Shown: positions 6,844 through 15,274 of the stretch, piece after piece
How the letters are laid out: each line of letters begins with the position of its first letter
How positions within the stretch are numbered: the stretch's first letter is position 1
Assembly (NCBI RefSeq): GCF_042685645.1
Contig: NZ_JBHUNX010000001.1
Coordinates: forward strand, 2,852,001-2,916,000
From: Salininema proteolyticum
GTDB lineage: Bacteria > Actinomycetota > Actinomycetes > Mycobacteriales > Micromonosporaceae
Length of the DNA stretch: 64,000 nt
Reading direction: 5' to 3'
The notes under the pieces: generated by a model
The model's database searches: none
Seen by the model: the letters and a program-made list of their open reading frames with translations, nothing else
What the model was told of the DNA's origin: nothing
Translations under genes and position numbers: made by a program

Positions 6844-8499
6844 GTGTCGAAGAGGACCACCCTGGCAGGCCGTCTCATGGTCTTCCAGGCCGTCGTCGTG
6901 TTCCTGGTCCTCACCGCCGTGGGCGCGCTGTCGATGGCGCAGTCCGAGGCGGTCTTCCTCCAGGCCGAGGGCCGCCGCGTCTCCGCCCTGGCCGAGCAGA
7001 TGGCCGACAGCCCGCTCGTGCGCGGCAGGATCGACGTGCCCGGGGCGGGCGACGCCCTGGCGCCCCTGGTGCAGCGCATGCGGACCCAGTCGAACGTGTC
7101 GACCGTGGCCATCGCCGACGCCGAGGGGCGCGTCGTCGTCTCCACCAACCCGCTCCTCGCCGGGACCGAACTGGAGTACGGGCACCCGAGCGTCCCCGAC
7201 GGGCGCGGCTGGCTGGGAGAGCTGCGGGTGGACGGCGACCTCGAGTACGTCTCCCAGGTGCCCGTCCTCGACGCCTCTCCGGGCGCCCACGGCCGGGTGC
7301 TGGGGACGATCATGGTCGGCCAGCACTACCCGACCCTCTGGGACCGGCTGTTCGACAACACCCCGAACCTCCTGCTCTATCTCGGCGTCGCCTCCGCCAT
7401 CGGAATCACCGGCTCCTACCTGCTGGCCCGCCGGATCAAACGCCAGACCCTCGGCATGGAGCCGCGCGAGATCGCCGGCCTGGCCGAGCACCGCGAGGCG
7501 ATGCTCCACGGCATCGCCGAAGGCGTCGTGGCGCTCGACGAGAAGGACCGCGTCACCCTCGTCAACGACACCGCCAGGACGCTCCTGGACCTCCCCGCCG
7601 ACCCGACCGGCCGGGCGCTGGACGACCTCGGCCTCTCCGACCGGGTCCGCGAGGTCCTCTCCGGGCGGGCCGAGGGCCGCGACCTGGTCGTGCTCCACGG
7701 GCAGAAGGTCCTCACCGCCAACCGGATGGAGGTCGTCAAGGAGGGCCGGGCCCTCGGCTCGGTCACCACCCTGCGCGACCGGACGGCCCTGGTCCGGCTG
7801 GAGAAGGACCTGGGCGCCTTCCGCTCCGCCACCGACGTCCTCCGGGCGCAGAAGCACGAGTTCGACAACCGCCTGCACGTCATCTCGGGGCTCGCCCAGC
7901 TCGGCGAGTACGAGGAGGTCGCCACCTACATCCGGTCGCTGGGCGGCGACCGCAGCGAGCCGGACTTCTCCATCGCCCGCGCCGTCGCCGACAAGTCCAT
8001 CGCCGCGCTGCTCATGGCCAAGGCCGCACAGGCCTCCGAGCACGGCACGCGGCTCGTCCTCGCGCCCGGATCCTCCCTCGGCGCGCTGGCACCGGACCTG
8101 GCCGCCGACGTCGGGACGGTCCTGGGCAACCTCGTCGACAACGCCCTCGACGCCGTCGCCTCCTCCCCCGACCCCCGCGTCACCGTCGCCGTCTCGCAGA
8201 CCGACGACGAGGTGTCGGTGACCGTAGCCGACTCGGGTCCCGGCGTGGCGCCCGAGATCGCCCGCGAGGTCTTCACCCACGGGTTCACCACCAAGGCCGC
8301 CGCCTCCGGGGCGCGCGGCATCGGGCTCGCCCTCACCCGGCTCGTCTGCCGCCAGCGCGGCGGCGACGTCGTGCTCGACTCCTCCGCCGCCGGGGCGCGC
8401 CTGACCGCCACCGTCTCGACCGCCCCGCTTCCGCCCCAACCGAACACCGGACCGGAATCGGCGCAGCCGACGCCGGCCGCCCCGCAGGAGGTCCCGTGA
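6844..8499 (+). CDS. CitA/DcuS-type sensor histidine kinase controlling the tct operon
   Basis: 551 residues from GTG 6844; ATG 6775 in the same frame is an alternative, and neither has a clear ribosome site. Order: membrane helix (~13-34), extracytoplasmic PAS-like sensor (~35-175), second helix (~180-200), cytoplasmic PAS (~220-320), then the CitA-class phosphoacceptor segment QKHEFDNRLHVISGLAQ with His338, and a HATPase domain (GNLVDNALDAV, DSGPGVA, GARGIGLAL). CitA/DcuS kinases sense extracellular di- and tricarboxylates. It overlaps the response-regulator gene by 4 bp and is divergent from tctCBA, so it most likely induces carboxylate uptake. Confidence 0.92.
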   Translation: MSKRTTLAGRLMVFQAVVVFLVLTAVGALSMAQSEAVFLQAEGRRVSALAEQMADSPLVRGRIDVPGAGDALAPLVQRMRTQSNVSTVAIADAEGRVVVSTNPLLAGTELEYGHPSVPDGRGWLGELRVDGDLEYVSQVPVLDASPGAHGRVLGTIMVGQHYPTLWDRLFDNTPNLLLYLGVASAIGITGSYLLARRIKRQTLGMEPREIAGLAEHREAMLHGIAEGVVALDEKDRVTLVNDTARTLLDLPADPTGRALDDLGLSDRVREVLSGRAEGRDLVVLHGQKVLTANRMEVVKEGRALGSVTTLRDRTALVRLEKDLGAFRSATDVLRAQKHEFDNRLHVISGLAQLGEYEEVATYIRSLGGDRSEPDFSIARAVADKSIAALLMAKAAQASEHGTRLVLAPGSSLGALAPDLAADVGTVLGNLVDNALDAVASSPDPRVTVAVSQTDDEVSVTVADSGPGVAPEIAREVFTHGFTTKAAASGARGIGLALTRLVCRQRGGDVVLDSSAAGARLTATVSTAPLPPQPNTGPESAQPTPAAPQEVP

Positions 8500-9152
8500 T
8501 CGAAGTGCTCATCGTGGACGACGATTTCCGCGTCGCCAGCATCCACAGCCGTTTCGTCGAGGCAGTCGACGGTTTCCGGACCATGGCCGTCGCCCACTCC
8601 GGCGCCGAGGCCCTGGAGACCCTCCGGACCGCCCCCGCCGACCTCGTCCTGCTCGACCTCTACCTGCCCGACGTGTTCGGGCTCGACCTGGCGGCGCGCC
8701 TCCGGTCCGAGGGGCACGACTGCGACATCATCGCCATCACCGCCGCGCGCGAGGCGGAGACGGTGCAGGCCGCGGTGCGCCACGGGCTCTCCGACTACCT
8801 CCTCAAGCCGTTCGGACTGGAGGACCTGCGCAAGCGCCTGGAGGACTACGCCGCCCGGGTCAAGTCCGCTCCCCGGCAGGTCCACGACCAGTCCGACGTC
8901 GACAGGATCCTCTCGCGCTCGGGCAGGACCGCATTGCTCCCCAAGGGTTTGAGCGCCGAGACGGCCGCCTCAGTGGAGAACGCGCTCAAGGGCTCCGACA
9001 CTCTCTCGGCGACCGAGTGCGCCGAGGCCGTGGGCATCTCGCGGGTCGGCGCCCGCCGGTACCTGGAGTACCTGCACGAGTCGGGAAAGGCGTCGGTAAA
9101 GCTCCGCTATGCCAAGCGGGGTCGGCCGGAGCGGCGCTACCGCTTCCTGTAG
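8496..9152 (+). CDS. CitB/DcuR-type response regulator
   Basis: 218 residues. Receiver domain 1-120 with acidic pocket D8-D10, phosphoacceptor Asp54 (LVLLDLYLPD) and Lys in the YLLKPF segment. The C-terminal part (~160-218) carries a winged HTH typical of CitB regulators (LSATECAEAVGISRVGARRYLEYL). Coupled by ATGA overlap to the kinase. Expected role: activation of the divergent tctCBA operon when carboxylate is present. Confidence 0.93.
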   Translation: MIEVLIVDDDFRVASIHSRFVEAVDGFRTMAVAHSGAEALETLRTAPADLVLLDLYLPDVFGLDLAARLRSEGHDCDIIAITAAREAETVQAAVRHGLSDYLLKPFGLEDLRKRLEDYAARVKSAPRQVHDQSDVDRILSRSGRTALLPKGLSAETAASVENALKGSDTLSATECAEAVGISRVGARRYLEYLHESGKASVKLRYAKRGRPERRYRFL

Positions 9153-9223
9153 ACGGCCGACGGCCGCCCCAGAATAAGCGGCACGCTACCGGCGATAAGC
9201 GGCCTTCCTGTCGGGCGGCACGA

Positions 9224-9982
9224 TCAATGCCGAGTCCGATGGCGGCCCTGGACTAAGCGGCCCTCCGCCCGGGCGGCGAGCCTCTCGACCAGTTCCGGCA
9301 CGGCCGTGGAGATGGGTTCGCGGACGATCTCGTCGGCCAGGCCGTCGTACGGGGTCGGATCGGCGTTGACGATGACGATCTCGGCGCCCGCCCGCGCAGC
9401 TATGCCCACCAGGGCCGCTGCGGGATAGACCTGGAGCGAGGTCCCGATCGCGGCGAACACCTCGGCCCTCTCGGCGGCCTCTTCCGCCCGCTTGAGGCGT
9501 TGCGGGGAGAGGAACTCGCCGAACATGACCGTCGTCGTCTTCAGAACGCCGCCGCACCGCTCGCACGCGGGATCCTCTTCCCCGGAGCGCACCCTCTCCA
9601 GCACCTCTTCCAGGGTGGAGGTGAAGTCGCAGCCGAGGCACACGATGCCGAACATGTCGCCGTGCAGCTCGACGACCCGCTCGTCGTCCAGTCCGGCCTT
9701 CTGGTGCAGGCGGTCGATGTTCTGCGTGATCACCGTGTCCAGGGCGCCCTTGCGCTCCAGTTCGGCCAAGGCCAGGTGCGCGACGTTCGGCTCCGCGGTG
9801 CGCGCCGGGCTGGCCTCGCGGAACTGCCAGGCCCGCTTGCGGATCGCCGGATCGCCGGAGTACGCCTCCAGGTCCACCAGCTTCTCGTAGTCGGGGAACT
9901 GCCGCCAGAGTCCCTGCGGCCCGCGGAAGTCGGGGATTCCCGAGTCGGTGGAGACCCCCGCCCCGGTGAGTATCGTGATCAT
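9224..9982 (-). CDS. Sir2-family NAD-dependent protein deacylase
   Basis: 252 residues from ATG 9982, which places the GAGVSTDSGIPDFRG NAD-binding motif at residues 7-21; the longer frame adds 23 residues without homology. Further motifs: TQNIDRLHQKAG (86-97), catalytic His107 in VELHGDMF, and a zinc site Cys115/Cys118/Cys140/Cys143. Sirtuins remove acyl groups from lysines using NAD+, for example on acetyl-CoA synthetase. The C-terminus (RLVQGRHRTRH) is poorly conserved and runs into a region with short TAAGCGGC repeats. Monocistronic. Confidence 0.93.
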   Translation of the reverse strand: MITILTGAGVSTDSGIPDFRGPQGLWRQFPDYEKLVDLEAYSGDPAIRKRAWQFREASPARTAEPNVAHLALAELERKGALDTVITQNIDRLHQKAGLDDERVVELHGDMFGIVCLGCDFTSTLEEVLERVRSGEEDPACERCGGVLKTTTVMFGEFLSPQRLKRAEEAAERAEVFAAIGTSLQVYPAAALVGIAARAGAEIVIVNADPTPYDGLADEIVREPISTAVPELVERLAARAEGRLVQGRHRTRH

Positions 9983-10054
9983 GCGCCGTCCTAGTCTTGC
10001 CGGGCGGGCGTAAGATGTGGGAGTTCTACAGCCAGTCCACAGAAGGAGCACTCC

Positions 10055-10990
10055 ATGGCCGCCGAAGGCGGAACCAAAGCCGTGATCGCCGCGCTGGGCG
10101 CCAACCTCGGCATCGCCGTAGCCAAATTCTCCGCCGCCGCCTATACCGGTTCGGCGTCCATGCTAGCCGAGGGCGTCCACTCGGTGGCCGACTCGGGCAA
10201 CCAGGTGCTGCTGCTGGTGGGCGGCAAGCGGTCGCGGCGCGAGGCCGACCCGGCCCACCCCTTCGGTTTCGGGCGCGAGCGCTACATCTACGCCTTCATC
10301 GTGGGAATCGTCCTGTTCAGCGTGGGCGGGCTCTACGCCGTCTACCACGGCTACCAGAAGATGATGCACCCCCACGAGGTCTCCAGCCCCTTCGTCGCCG
10401 TCGGAGTCCTGGCGGTGGCCATCGTCCTCGAGTCGATGGCCATGAGGCAGGCCATCAAGGAGGCCAACAAGGTTCGCGGCGACCAGAGCTGGTACCAGTA
10501 CATCCGCAACTCAAAGGCGCCGGAGATCCCGGTGATCCTGCTGGAGGACAGCGGCGCGCTGATCGGTCTGGTCCTCGCGCTCTTCGGCGTGGGGCTCACC
10601 CTCGTCACCGGTGACCCGATCTTCGACGCCCTCGGAACGCTCTCCATCGGCATCCTCCTGGTGGTCATCGCCATCGCGCTGTCGATGGAGGTCAAGAGCC
10701 TCCTGGTCGGCGAGTCGGCCAAGCCGCAGGACATCAAGGCGATCCGCGGGGCCATCGAGGAGACCAGCGCGATCATCCACCTGCGCACCCTGCACATCGG
10801 CCCCGACGAGATCCTGGTGACGGGCAAGATCGCCATCCGGCACAGCGCCACGGGGGAAGAGATCGCCACCGAGATCAACGAGGCCGAGGAGAGGATCCGC
10901 GCCGCCGTCCCCACGGTGACGCTCATCTTCCTGGAGCCGGACATCCACCACGGGAAGAAGGGATCCGCGGAAGAGGCGGCCGCGGACTGA
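10055..10990 (+). CDS. Cation diffusion facilitator (CDF) family transporter
   Basis: 311 residues with six predicted membrane helices and the CDF signature SASMLAEGVHSVADSGNQVLL, in which the HSxxD-type residues form the transport-site metal ligands; a second helix carries VLLEDSGALIG. A short cytoplasmic C-terminal domain follows (~210-300). CDF proteins export Zn2+, Co2+, Mn2+ or Fe2+ in exchange for protons. AAGGAG ribosome site at 10042-10047. Divergent from the sirtuin; substrate metal not predictable here. Confidence 0.92.
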   Translation: MAAEGGTKAVIAALGANLGIAVAKFSAAAYTGSASMLAEGVHSVADSGNQVLLLVGGKRSRREADPAHPFGFGRERYIYAFIVGIVLFSVGGLYAVYHGYQKMMHPHEVSSPFVAVGVLAVAIVLESMAMRQAIKEANKVRGDQSWYQYIRNSKAPEIPVILLEDSGALIGLVLALFGVGLTLVTGDPIFDALGTLSIGILLVVIAIALSMEVKSLLVGESAKPQDIKAIRGAIEETSAIIHLRTLHIGPDEILVTGKIAIRHSATGEEIATEINEAEERIRAAVPTVTLIFLEPDIHHGKKGSAEEAAAD

Positions 10991-11101
10991 CCGTCGCTCC
11001 GTAGCGGCGGGTTCGGCGGAGTAATCCGACGGGGCCCGCCGCGAGCCGAGCGGTGTACTGGATCGGCGGGTCCGGGCGGTGGATCCGCCAAGATCCGCCG
11101 A

Positions 11102-11476
11102 TCATCTGCTCAGATCCACGGCCACTTCGCCTTCGGGGCGGAACTCGCGCACGACGGTCATCGGACCGACGATGTGGCGGTTGAACTCCTCCAACTCCTC
11201 GGCCGGAACCCAGAGTTCCAGGATGGTCCTTCCCCCGGCCTGCCGGACGGGATAGCGTTCGACGAAGGCGGTCTCGACGTCGAAGGCGAGGACATAGCCG
11301 ACGCCCGAAGCGGGGACGTTCCAGTCCCGAGCGATCTTGACGGCGTAGTCCTCGTTGAGGACCGGATAGAAGATCGGCTGGTCCGGCAGCCTCGGCGGCC
11401 AGGCCAGCCAGTCGGAGGCGCGGACCAGGTCCATCTCCTCCGGGCCCGTCGGCCGCCACAGTCTCGTCGTTCGCAT
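11102..11476 (-). CDS. Conserved protein of unknown function, 124 aa
   Basis: Start at ATG 11476 with GGAGAGGTGAA ribosome site; upstream in-frame Met codons lack one. The sequence (RLWRPTGPEEMDLVRASDWLAWPPRLPDQPIFYPVLNEDYAVKIA..., broken here) resembles a small protein family common in actinomycetes that databases name, without evidence, as ADP-ribosylation/crystallin J1-like. No catalytic motif is apparent. Stand-alone, divergent from the lipoprotein gene at 11560 with a shared 83-bp promoter region that includes a TATAGT box at 11512-11517. Confidence 0.75.
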   Translation of the reverse strand: MRTTRLWRPTGPEEMDLVRASDWLAWPPRLPDQPIFYPVLNEDYAVKIARDWNVPASGVGYVLAFDVETAFVERYPVRQAGGRTILELWVPAEELEEFNRHIVGPMTVVREFRPEGEVAVDLSR

Positions 11477-11559
11477 TTCACCTCTCCGCCACTCGCGGGT
11501 CCGGGCCATTCTATAGTCTTGAGGCCCTTGCCCCGAAGCCGTTTTCGGAGGGAGAGCCC

Positions 11560-12408
11560 ATGGCCCCGTTCCACACCCCCGCATCGCGGGTCGTCGCCGC
11601 CTCCGCGATCGTCCTCGTCGCCGCCGCGGGCTGCGGGCCGGACGGTCCGGCCGAACCCGCCGTCTCCGACGACCCGACCCACGCCGTGGCGGCCGACCCC
11701 GAGACCGCCGTCCTGGACGCGATATCCGTCCTGGAATCGACGCCCTACGTCGGACAGACCGACATCGTGATCGACGGACGGACGTACCTCGACGGCAGCA
11801 TGCTCGTCCAAGGCCCCGACGCGTACCGAACCTCGGCGCTCCTGGACGACACCGCCCTGCCCGGCGGGGAAGCCTCCACTCCCCTGGACGTCCAGACCCT
11901 AGTCGTCGGCGGGGAGGCCTACTTCGCCCTGGAGGGCGGAGCCTACGAGCCGTATGCCGGCGAATTCGGCAACGGCACGTGGGTGCACGTCCCGGCGGAC
12001 CTCCGACCGGACTTCGAACTCGGCCTGGGGATGACGGCCGCCCACCACGCCGACTACGCGCTCGAAGCGGCCGCCGGTCTGAGTGGACTCGAGCACGCGG
12101 GAGGCTCGACGGTCGAAGGCCTCCTCTCCGCCGACGGCCCGGTCTTCGCCCCCTCCCCCGACCGCGACACCCTGCTCGGACCGTTGGAAGGACGGGTCGT
12201 CTCAGACGTCCCGGTCGACATCGTCCTCGACGGCGAGGGCCGCTTCGAAGAGCTGTCGTTCACCCTCACCCTCGAGGTCGAGGGCCACGGCCCGGTGGAG
12301 GCCTCCTACTCCATCGAATTCTTCGAGTGGGGCGACGGCGTCGACCTGAGCCTCCCCGAGGGCGACACGGTAGAGGCCCGGGAGCTCATGGAGCACTCCG
12401 ACCGGTAG
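11560..12408 (+). CDS. Exported lipoprotein of unknown function (LppX/LprG-like fold possible)
   Basis: 282 residues. Signal peptide with lipobox VAAAGC (Cys near residue 24), then ~255 residues rich in beta strands (DIVIDGRTYLDGSMLV, TLVVGGEAYFALEGGAY, VPVDIVLDGEGRFEELSFTL). The alternation of strands and the phrase order recall LppX/LprAFG-type lipoproteins, which form a hydrophobic pocket for lipids, but similarity is not strong enough to assign. GGAGGGAGA ribosome site upstream; probable -10 box TATAGT at 11512-11517. Confidence 0.8.
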   Translation: MAPFHTPASRVVAASAIVLVAAAGCGPDGPAEPAVSDDPTHAVAADPETAVLDAISVLESTPYVGQTDIVIDGRTYLDGSMLVQGPDAYRTSALLDDTALPGGEASTPLDVQTLVVGGEAYFALEGGAYEPYAGEFGNGTWVHVPADLRPDFELGLGMTAAHHADYALEAAAGLSGLEHAGGSTVEGLLSADGPVFAPSPDRDTLLGPLEGRVVSDVPVDIVLDGEGRFEELSFTLTLEVEGHGPVEASYSIEFFEWGDGVDLSLPEGDTVEARELMEHSDR

Positions 12409-12435
12409 CCCCTCCGGCCCAACGGCCCCTCCGCC

Positions 12436-12852
12436 CTAGCAGGCGCAGGAGATCCCGGAGACGGGCCCGGTCAGCGGGTCGCGGTCGTGGCGGTGCACGC
12501 CGTCTGCGGCGGTGACGGGAAAGCCCTCGCGGATCCAGTACTCGATGCCTCCCAGCATCTCCTTGACCTCGTACCCTTCGAGCGCGAAGGCGAGCGCGGC
12601 GCGCGTGGCCCCGTTGCAGCCCGGTCCCCAGCAGTAGGTGACGACGGGCCGGTCGGCCGGAATCAGCTCCGCCGCGCGTGCGGCGATCTCGGCGGTCGGC
12701 AGGTGGACCGCCCCCTCGATGTGCCCCTGGTCCCACGACTCCTTCGAGCGCGAGTCGACGAGGGTGAAGGCCCCTTGCGACAGTGCCGCCTCGACGTCGC
12801 TGACGTCGGTCTGGTAGTTCAGTCTGGCCTGGAAGAATGCTATGGCGTCCAT
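12436..12852 (-). CDS. Rhodanese-like sulfurtransferase domain protein
   Basis: 138 residues from ATG 12852, a single rhodanese domain. Active-site loop YCWGPGCNGA with catalytic-type Cys74; LVDSRSKESWDQGHIEGAVHLP (31-52) is the CH2A-like motif. The C-terminus ends in Cys-Ala-Cys, a possible second thiol pair. It presumably transfers sulfane sulfur to thiols or acts as a sulfide/thiosulfate enzyme. A TAGCCT box at 12860-12865 ends 7 nt before the start, suggesting a leaderless mRNA. Divergent from the Lrp gene at 12952. Confidence 0.9.
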   Translation of the reverse strand: MDAIAFFQARLNYQTDVSDVEAALSQGAFTLVDSRSKESWDQGHIEGAVHLPTAEIAARAAELIPADRPVVTYCWGPGCNGATRAALAFALEGYEVKEMLGGIEYWIREGFPVTAADGVHRHDRDPLTGPVSGISCAC

Positions 12853-12951
12853 GCGTTCAAGGCTAGATTCCCCGCCCTCGGACCGCACAGCGGAATCCGT
12901 CGTGCGGGATCCGATCAGGGCGCGAATCCACGACAGTTCTAGACTCGTACC

Positions 12952-13398
12952 GTGGACACCGCACTGGACGATATCGATCTCGCGTTGATCGCCGCGTTGC
13001 AGAAGGACGGGCGCGCCAGGTTCGCCGAGTTGGGGCGCGCGGTGGCGCTCTCCCCCTCGGCCGTGGCCGCCCGAGTCAAGCGCCTGGAGCAGGAGGGCGT
13101 GATCGCGGGCTATACGGTCACCGTGGACGCGGAGAAACTCGGCCGTCCGATCACCGCCGTCATCCGCCTGCGCTTCAACGGGACCAACTACCGCCCTTTC
13201 CACGAGTTCCTGGCCGAGACGCCGGCCATCGTGGAGGCCCACCACGTGACCGGCGACGACTGCTTCATCATGAAGGCGCACGCCTCTTCCATGGCCGAGC
13301 TGGAGAAGATCACCGGGCGCGTCTGCGCCATGGGACCGGTGACGACGTCGGTGGTCTACTCCAGTCCGCTGGAGGGCCGTCCGCTGCCGCTGGACTAG
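12952..13398 (+). CDS. Lrp/AsnC family transcriptional regulator
   Basis: 148 residues from GTG 12952. N-terminal winged HTH (LDDIDLALIAALQKDGRARFAELGRAVALSPSAVAARVKRLE is the family layout, residues 5-45) and a C-terminal RAM/AsnC ligand domain (VEAHHVTGDDCFIMKAHA). A -10-like TAGACT at 12940-12945 ends 6 nt before GTG, so translation is probably leaderless. Divergent from the rhodanese gene, a common pairing suggesting control of sulfur or amino-acid metabolism. Converges with a 4-bp overlap on the phosphotransferase gene. Confidence 0.92.
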   Translation: MDTALDDIDLALIAALQKDGRARFAELGRAVALSPSAVAARVKRLEQEGVIAGYTVTVDAEKLGRPITAVIRLRFNGTNYRPFHEFLAETPAIVEAHHVTGDDCFIMKAHASSMAELEKITGRVCAMGPVTTSVVYSSPLEGRPLPLD

Positions 13399-14255
13399 TC
13401 GCGCTTCCAGGGCCTCTCGCCGTGCGCCCCCTGCAGGCACTCGGCCAGGTACCGGGCCCTGTCCGCCATGGCGGGGCGGTACTCGGCCATCTGGGACATA
13501 ACCCCGACCATGCGCAGTTCCCGCAGGTCCCGCATCAGGTCGTAGCCCTCCCACTCGGTCACGTCGTGTCCGTAGGCCTCGCAGAAGGTCTCGTACTCCG
13601 CGTCGCTCAGCGAACCGAAGGTGCCGTGGCGGAAGGCGGTGAAGGAGAGGTCCCACTCGGGCGGGCCCACGCAGACCCGCTCGAAGTCCAGGATCACCGG
13701 TTCGCCGCCTGCGACGACGAGGTTGGCGGGGTTGGCGTCGCCGTGGATGAGACGGTCGGGCAGCCCCGAAGGGAGTCCGCTCCACGCCGACTCCAGGTCC
13801 TCGTAGTGCCGCAGCAACCAGACACGCGTCCGCTCGGTCAGCACGTCGGCCGCTTCCAGGCGCTCGCGGAGACGGATGAAGGGACTGAAGGGGATCACGT
13901 CGAGGTTCTCCGGCTGCGGCAGGGCGTGCAGGCGCCGCAGGGTCGTTCCCATCGACTCCGGCGTCCCATGGGTATGCTCTCCGATCCACCGCCAAAACGA
14001 CACGACGCGGTCGCCCGCGCGGATCGGCTGGTCGAGTCCGGGGATCAGCCGGGCGGCGGGGAAGCCCAGCTTCTCGAACCAGCGGGCCGCGGCGATCTCT
14101 CCTCGGCGCACGTCCATCGTCCCGTGGCGGGACATGCGCGCGACGGTTCCGGGGTTGACGCGCCAGATCTCGTTCTCGCCCTGGTGCAGGAGAACAGGGT
14201 CGGCCACTTCGACGTCTGCGGACCGGCAGACTTCAGCTAGCACGTCCGGTATCAC
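13395..14255 (-). CDS. Aminoglycoside-phosphotransferase-family kinase
   Basis: 286 residues. APH-fold motifs: Brenner-type LIHGDANPANLVV with catalytic Asp and Asn, and VILDFERVCVGPPEWDLSF as the metal-binding DFE equivalent. The N-lobe includes NEIWRV and ARMSRHG. Members of this family phosphorylate antibiotics, choline, homoserine or other small alcohols; no substrate can be assigned. Shares strand with, and lies 17 bp before, the EamA gene reading direction, although the EamA gene is upstream and may form one transcript. Confidence 0.85.
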   Translation of the reverse strand: MIPDVLAEVCRSADVEVADPVLLHQGENEIWRVNPGTVARMSRHGTMDVRRGEIAAARWFEKLGFPAARLIPGLDQPIRAGDRVVSFWRWIGEHTHGTPESMGTTLRRLHALPQPENLDVIPFSPFIRLRERLEAADVLTERTRVWLLRHYEDLESAWSGLPSGLPDRLIHGDANPANLVVAGGEPVILDFERVCVGPPEWDLSFTAFRHGTFGSLSDAEYETFCEAYGHDVTEWEGYDLMRDLRELRMVGVMSQMAEYRPAMADRARYLAECLQGAHGERPWKRD

Positions 14256-14272
14256 GGGGGCCTCCTCGCCGC

Positions 14273-15199
14273 TCAGGCTTTACGCTCGTACTTGGCGATG
14301 ATGACACCCGCGAGGCAGATCGCACTGCCCGCCAACGCCATCCAGGGAGGCAGCTCACCGAGGAACACCCAGCCCATGAGGATCGCCAGCGGCGGCACCA
14401 GATAGGTGAAGGTGCCCAGGTTCGAGGCCTTCAACTTCGACATGGCATAGGCCCAGGCGGCGAATCCGATCGCAGTGGGGACCACGCCGAGGTAGACCAG
14501 CATGCCCCAACCGGCCGGCGTCACGGAGGAGAGGTCGGCCGAGGCCGCGGAGAAGGGGAGAGCGGCCAGAACGCCGACGGCGGTGGTCCAGACTGTCACG
14601 CGCAGGGCAGAGGCCGAGGAGAAGAGCGGCTTCTGGGTCATGGAACCGACGCTCCACAGCAGGGCCGCCAGGAGGCAGAGCACGACGCCCTTCCAGTCGA
14701 TCTGGGCGGTGTCGGCAGAGGCCAGTCCGATGAGGAGGATTCCGGTGAAGGAGACCGCCGCCCCGAGGAAGAGGTTCCAGCGGGTCTTCTCGCCGAAGAA
14801 GACTATGGCGAAGGCGATGATGAGCAGTGGCCCTATGTTGACGAGGATGGAGGACGTCCCCGCGTCGATATAGCGGACGGCGAAGTTGAGGGCAACGTGG
14901 TAGGCGAAGAACCATCCTATGCCGCAGACCAGGACCAGGGTCCACTCCTTGCGGCCGCGAGGGAGCCACGGGTCGCCGTTGCGCGCGAAGAGGCTGAGGG
15001 CGACGAGGACGAGGAGCGCTATGGAGGTGCGCCCCAGGGAGAGGGTGAAGGGGTCGAACTGGTCATGGAGGTAGCGGAGCACGACGAAGGCCGACGACCA
15101 GCTGGTCACGACCAGCGCGACGGCGGCGTAGGCGAGTGCGCGCGAGGGCTCGGGGGAGGTTCGGCCGGAGGGACGCTCGGCGGTTGCTGTGCTAGTCAC
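14273..15199 (-). CDS. EamA/DMT-superfamily membrane transporter
   Basis: 308 residues from GTG 15199; the longer frame begins 7 codons earlier without a ribosome site. About ten membrane helices in two five-helix repeats (EamA domains), e.g. ALAYAAVALVVTSWSSAFVVLRYL near the start and LAILMGWVFLGELPPWMALAGSAICLAGVIIA near the end, with the conserved FLGE motif. Such proteins usually export amino acids, nucleosides or other metabolites. Directly upstream of the APH-family kinase gene by 17 bp, so the two are probably co-transcribed. Confidence 0.9.
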   Translation of the reverse strand: MTSTATAERPSGRTSPEPSRALAYAAVALVVTSWSSAFVVLRYLHDQFDPFTLSLGRTSIALLVLVALSLFARNGDPWLPRGRKEWTLVLVCGIGWFFAYHVALNFAVRYIDAGTSSILVNIGPLLIIAFAIVFFGEKTRWNLFLGAAVSFTGILLIGLASADTAQIDWKGVVLCLLAALLWSVGSMTQKPLFSSASALRVTVWTTAVGVLAALPFSAASADLSSVTPAGWGMLVYLGVVPTAIGFAAWAYAMSKLKASNLGTFTYLVPPLAILMGWVFLGELPPWMALAGSAICLAGVIIAKYERKA

Positions 15200-15274
15200 C
15201 CGTCGACTGTCCCACCGCACACCGACAAGAGCGACGCATGCCCCTGCCTCTGTGTCCTGTTTGCGGACCGGACC

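Noticed and set aside
6829..8439. 536-codon minus-strand frame opposite the CitA kinase
   Set aside because: Shadow frame of high-GC coding DNA; low-complexity Gly/Asp/Val content and no start signal; the plus-strand kinase has all catalytic motifs.
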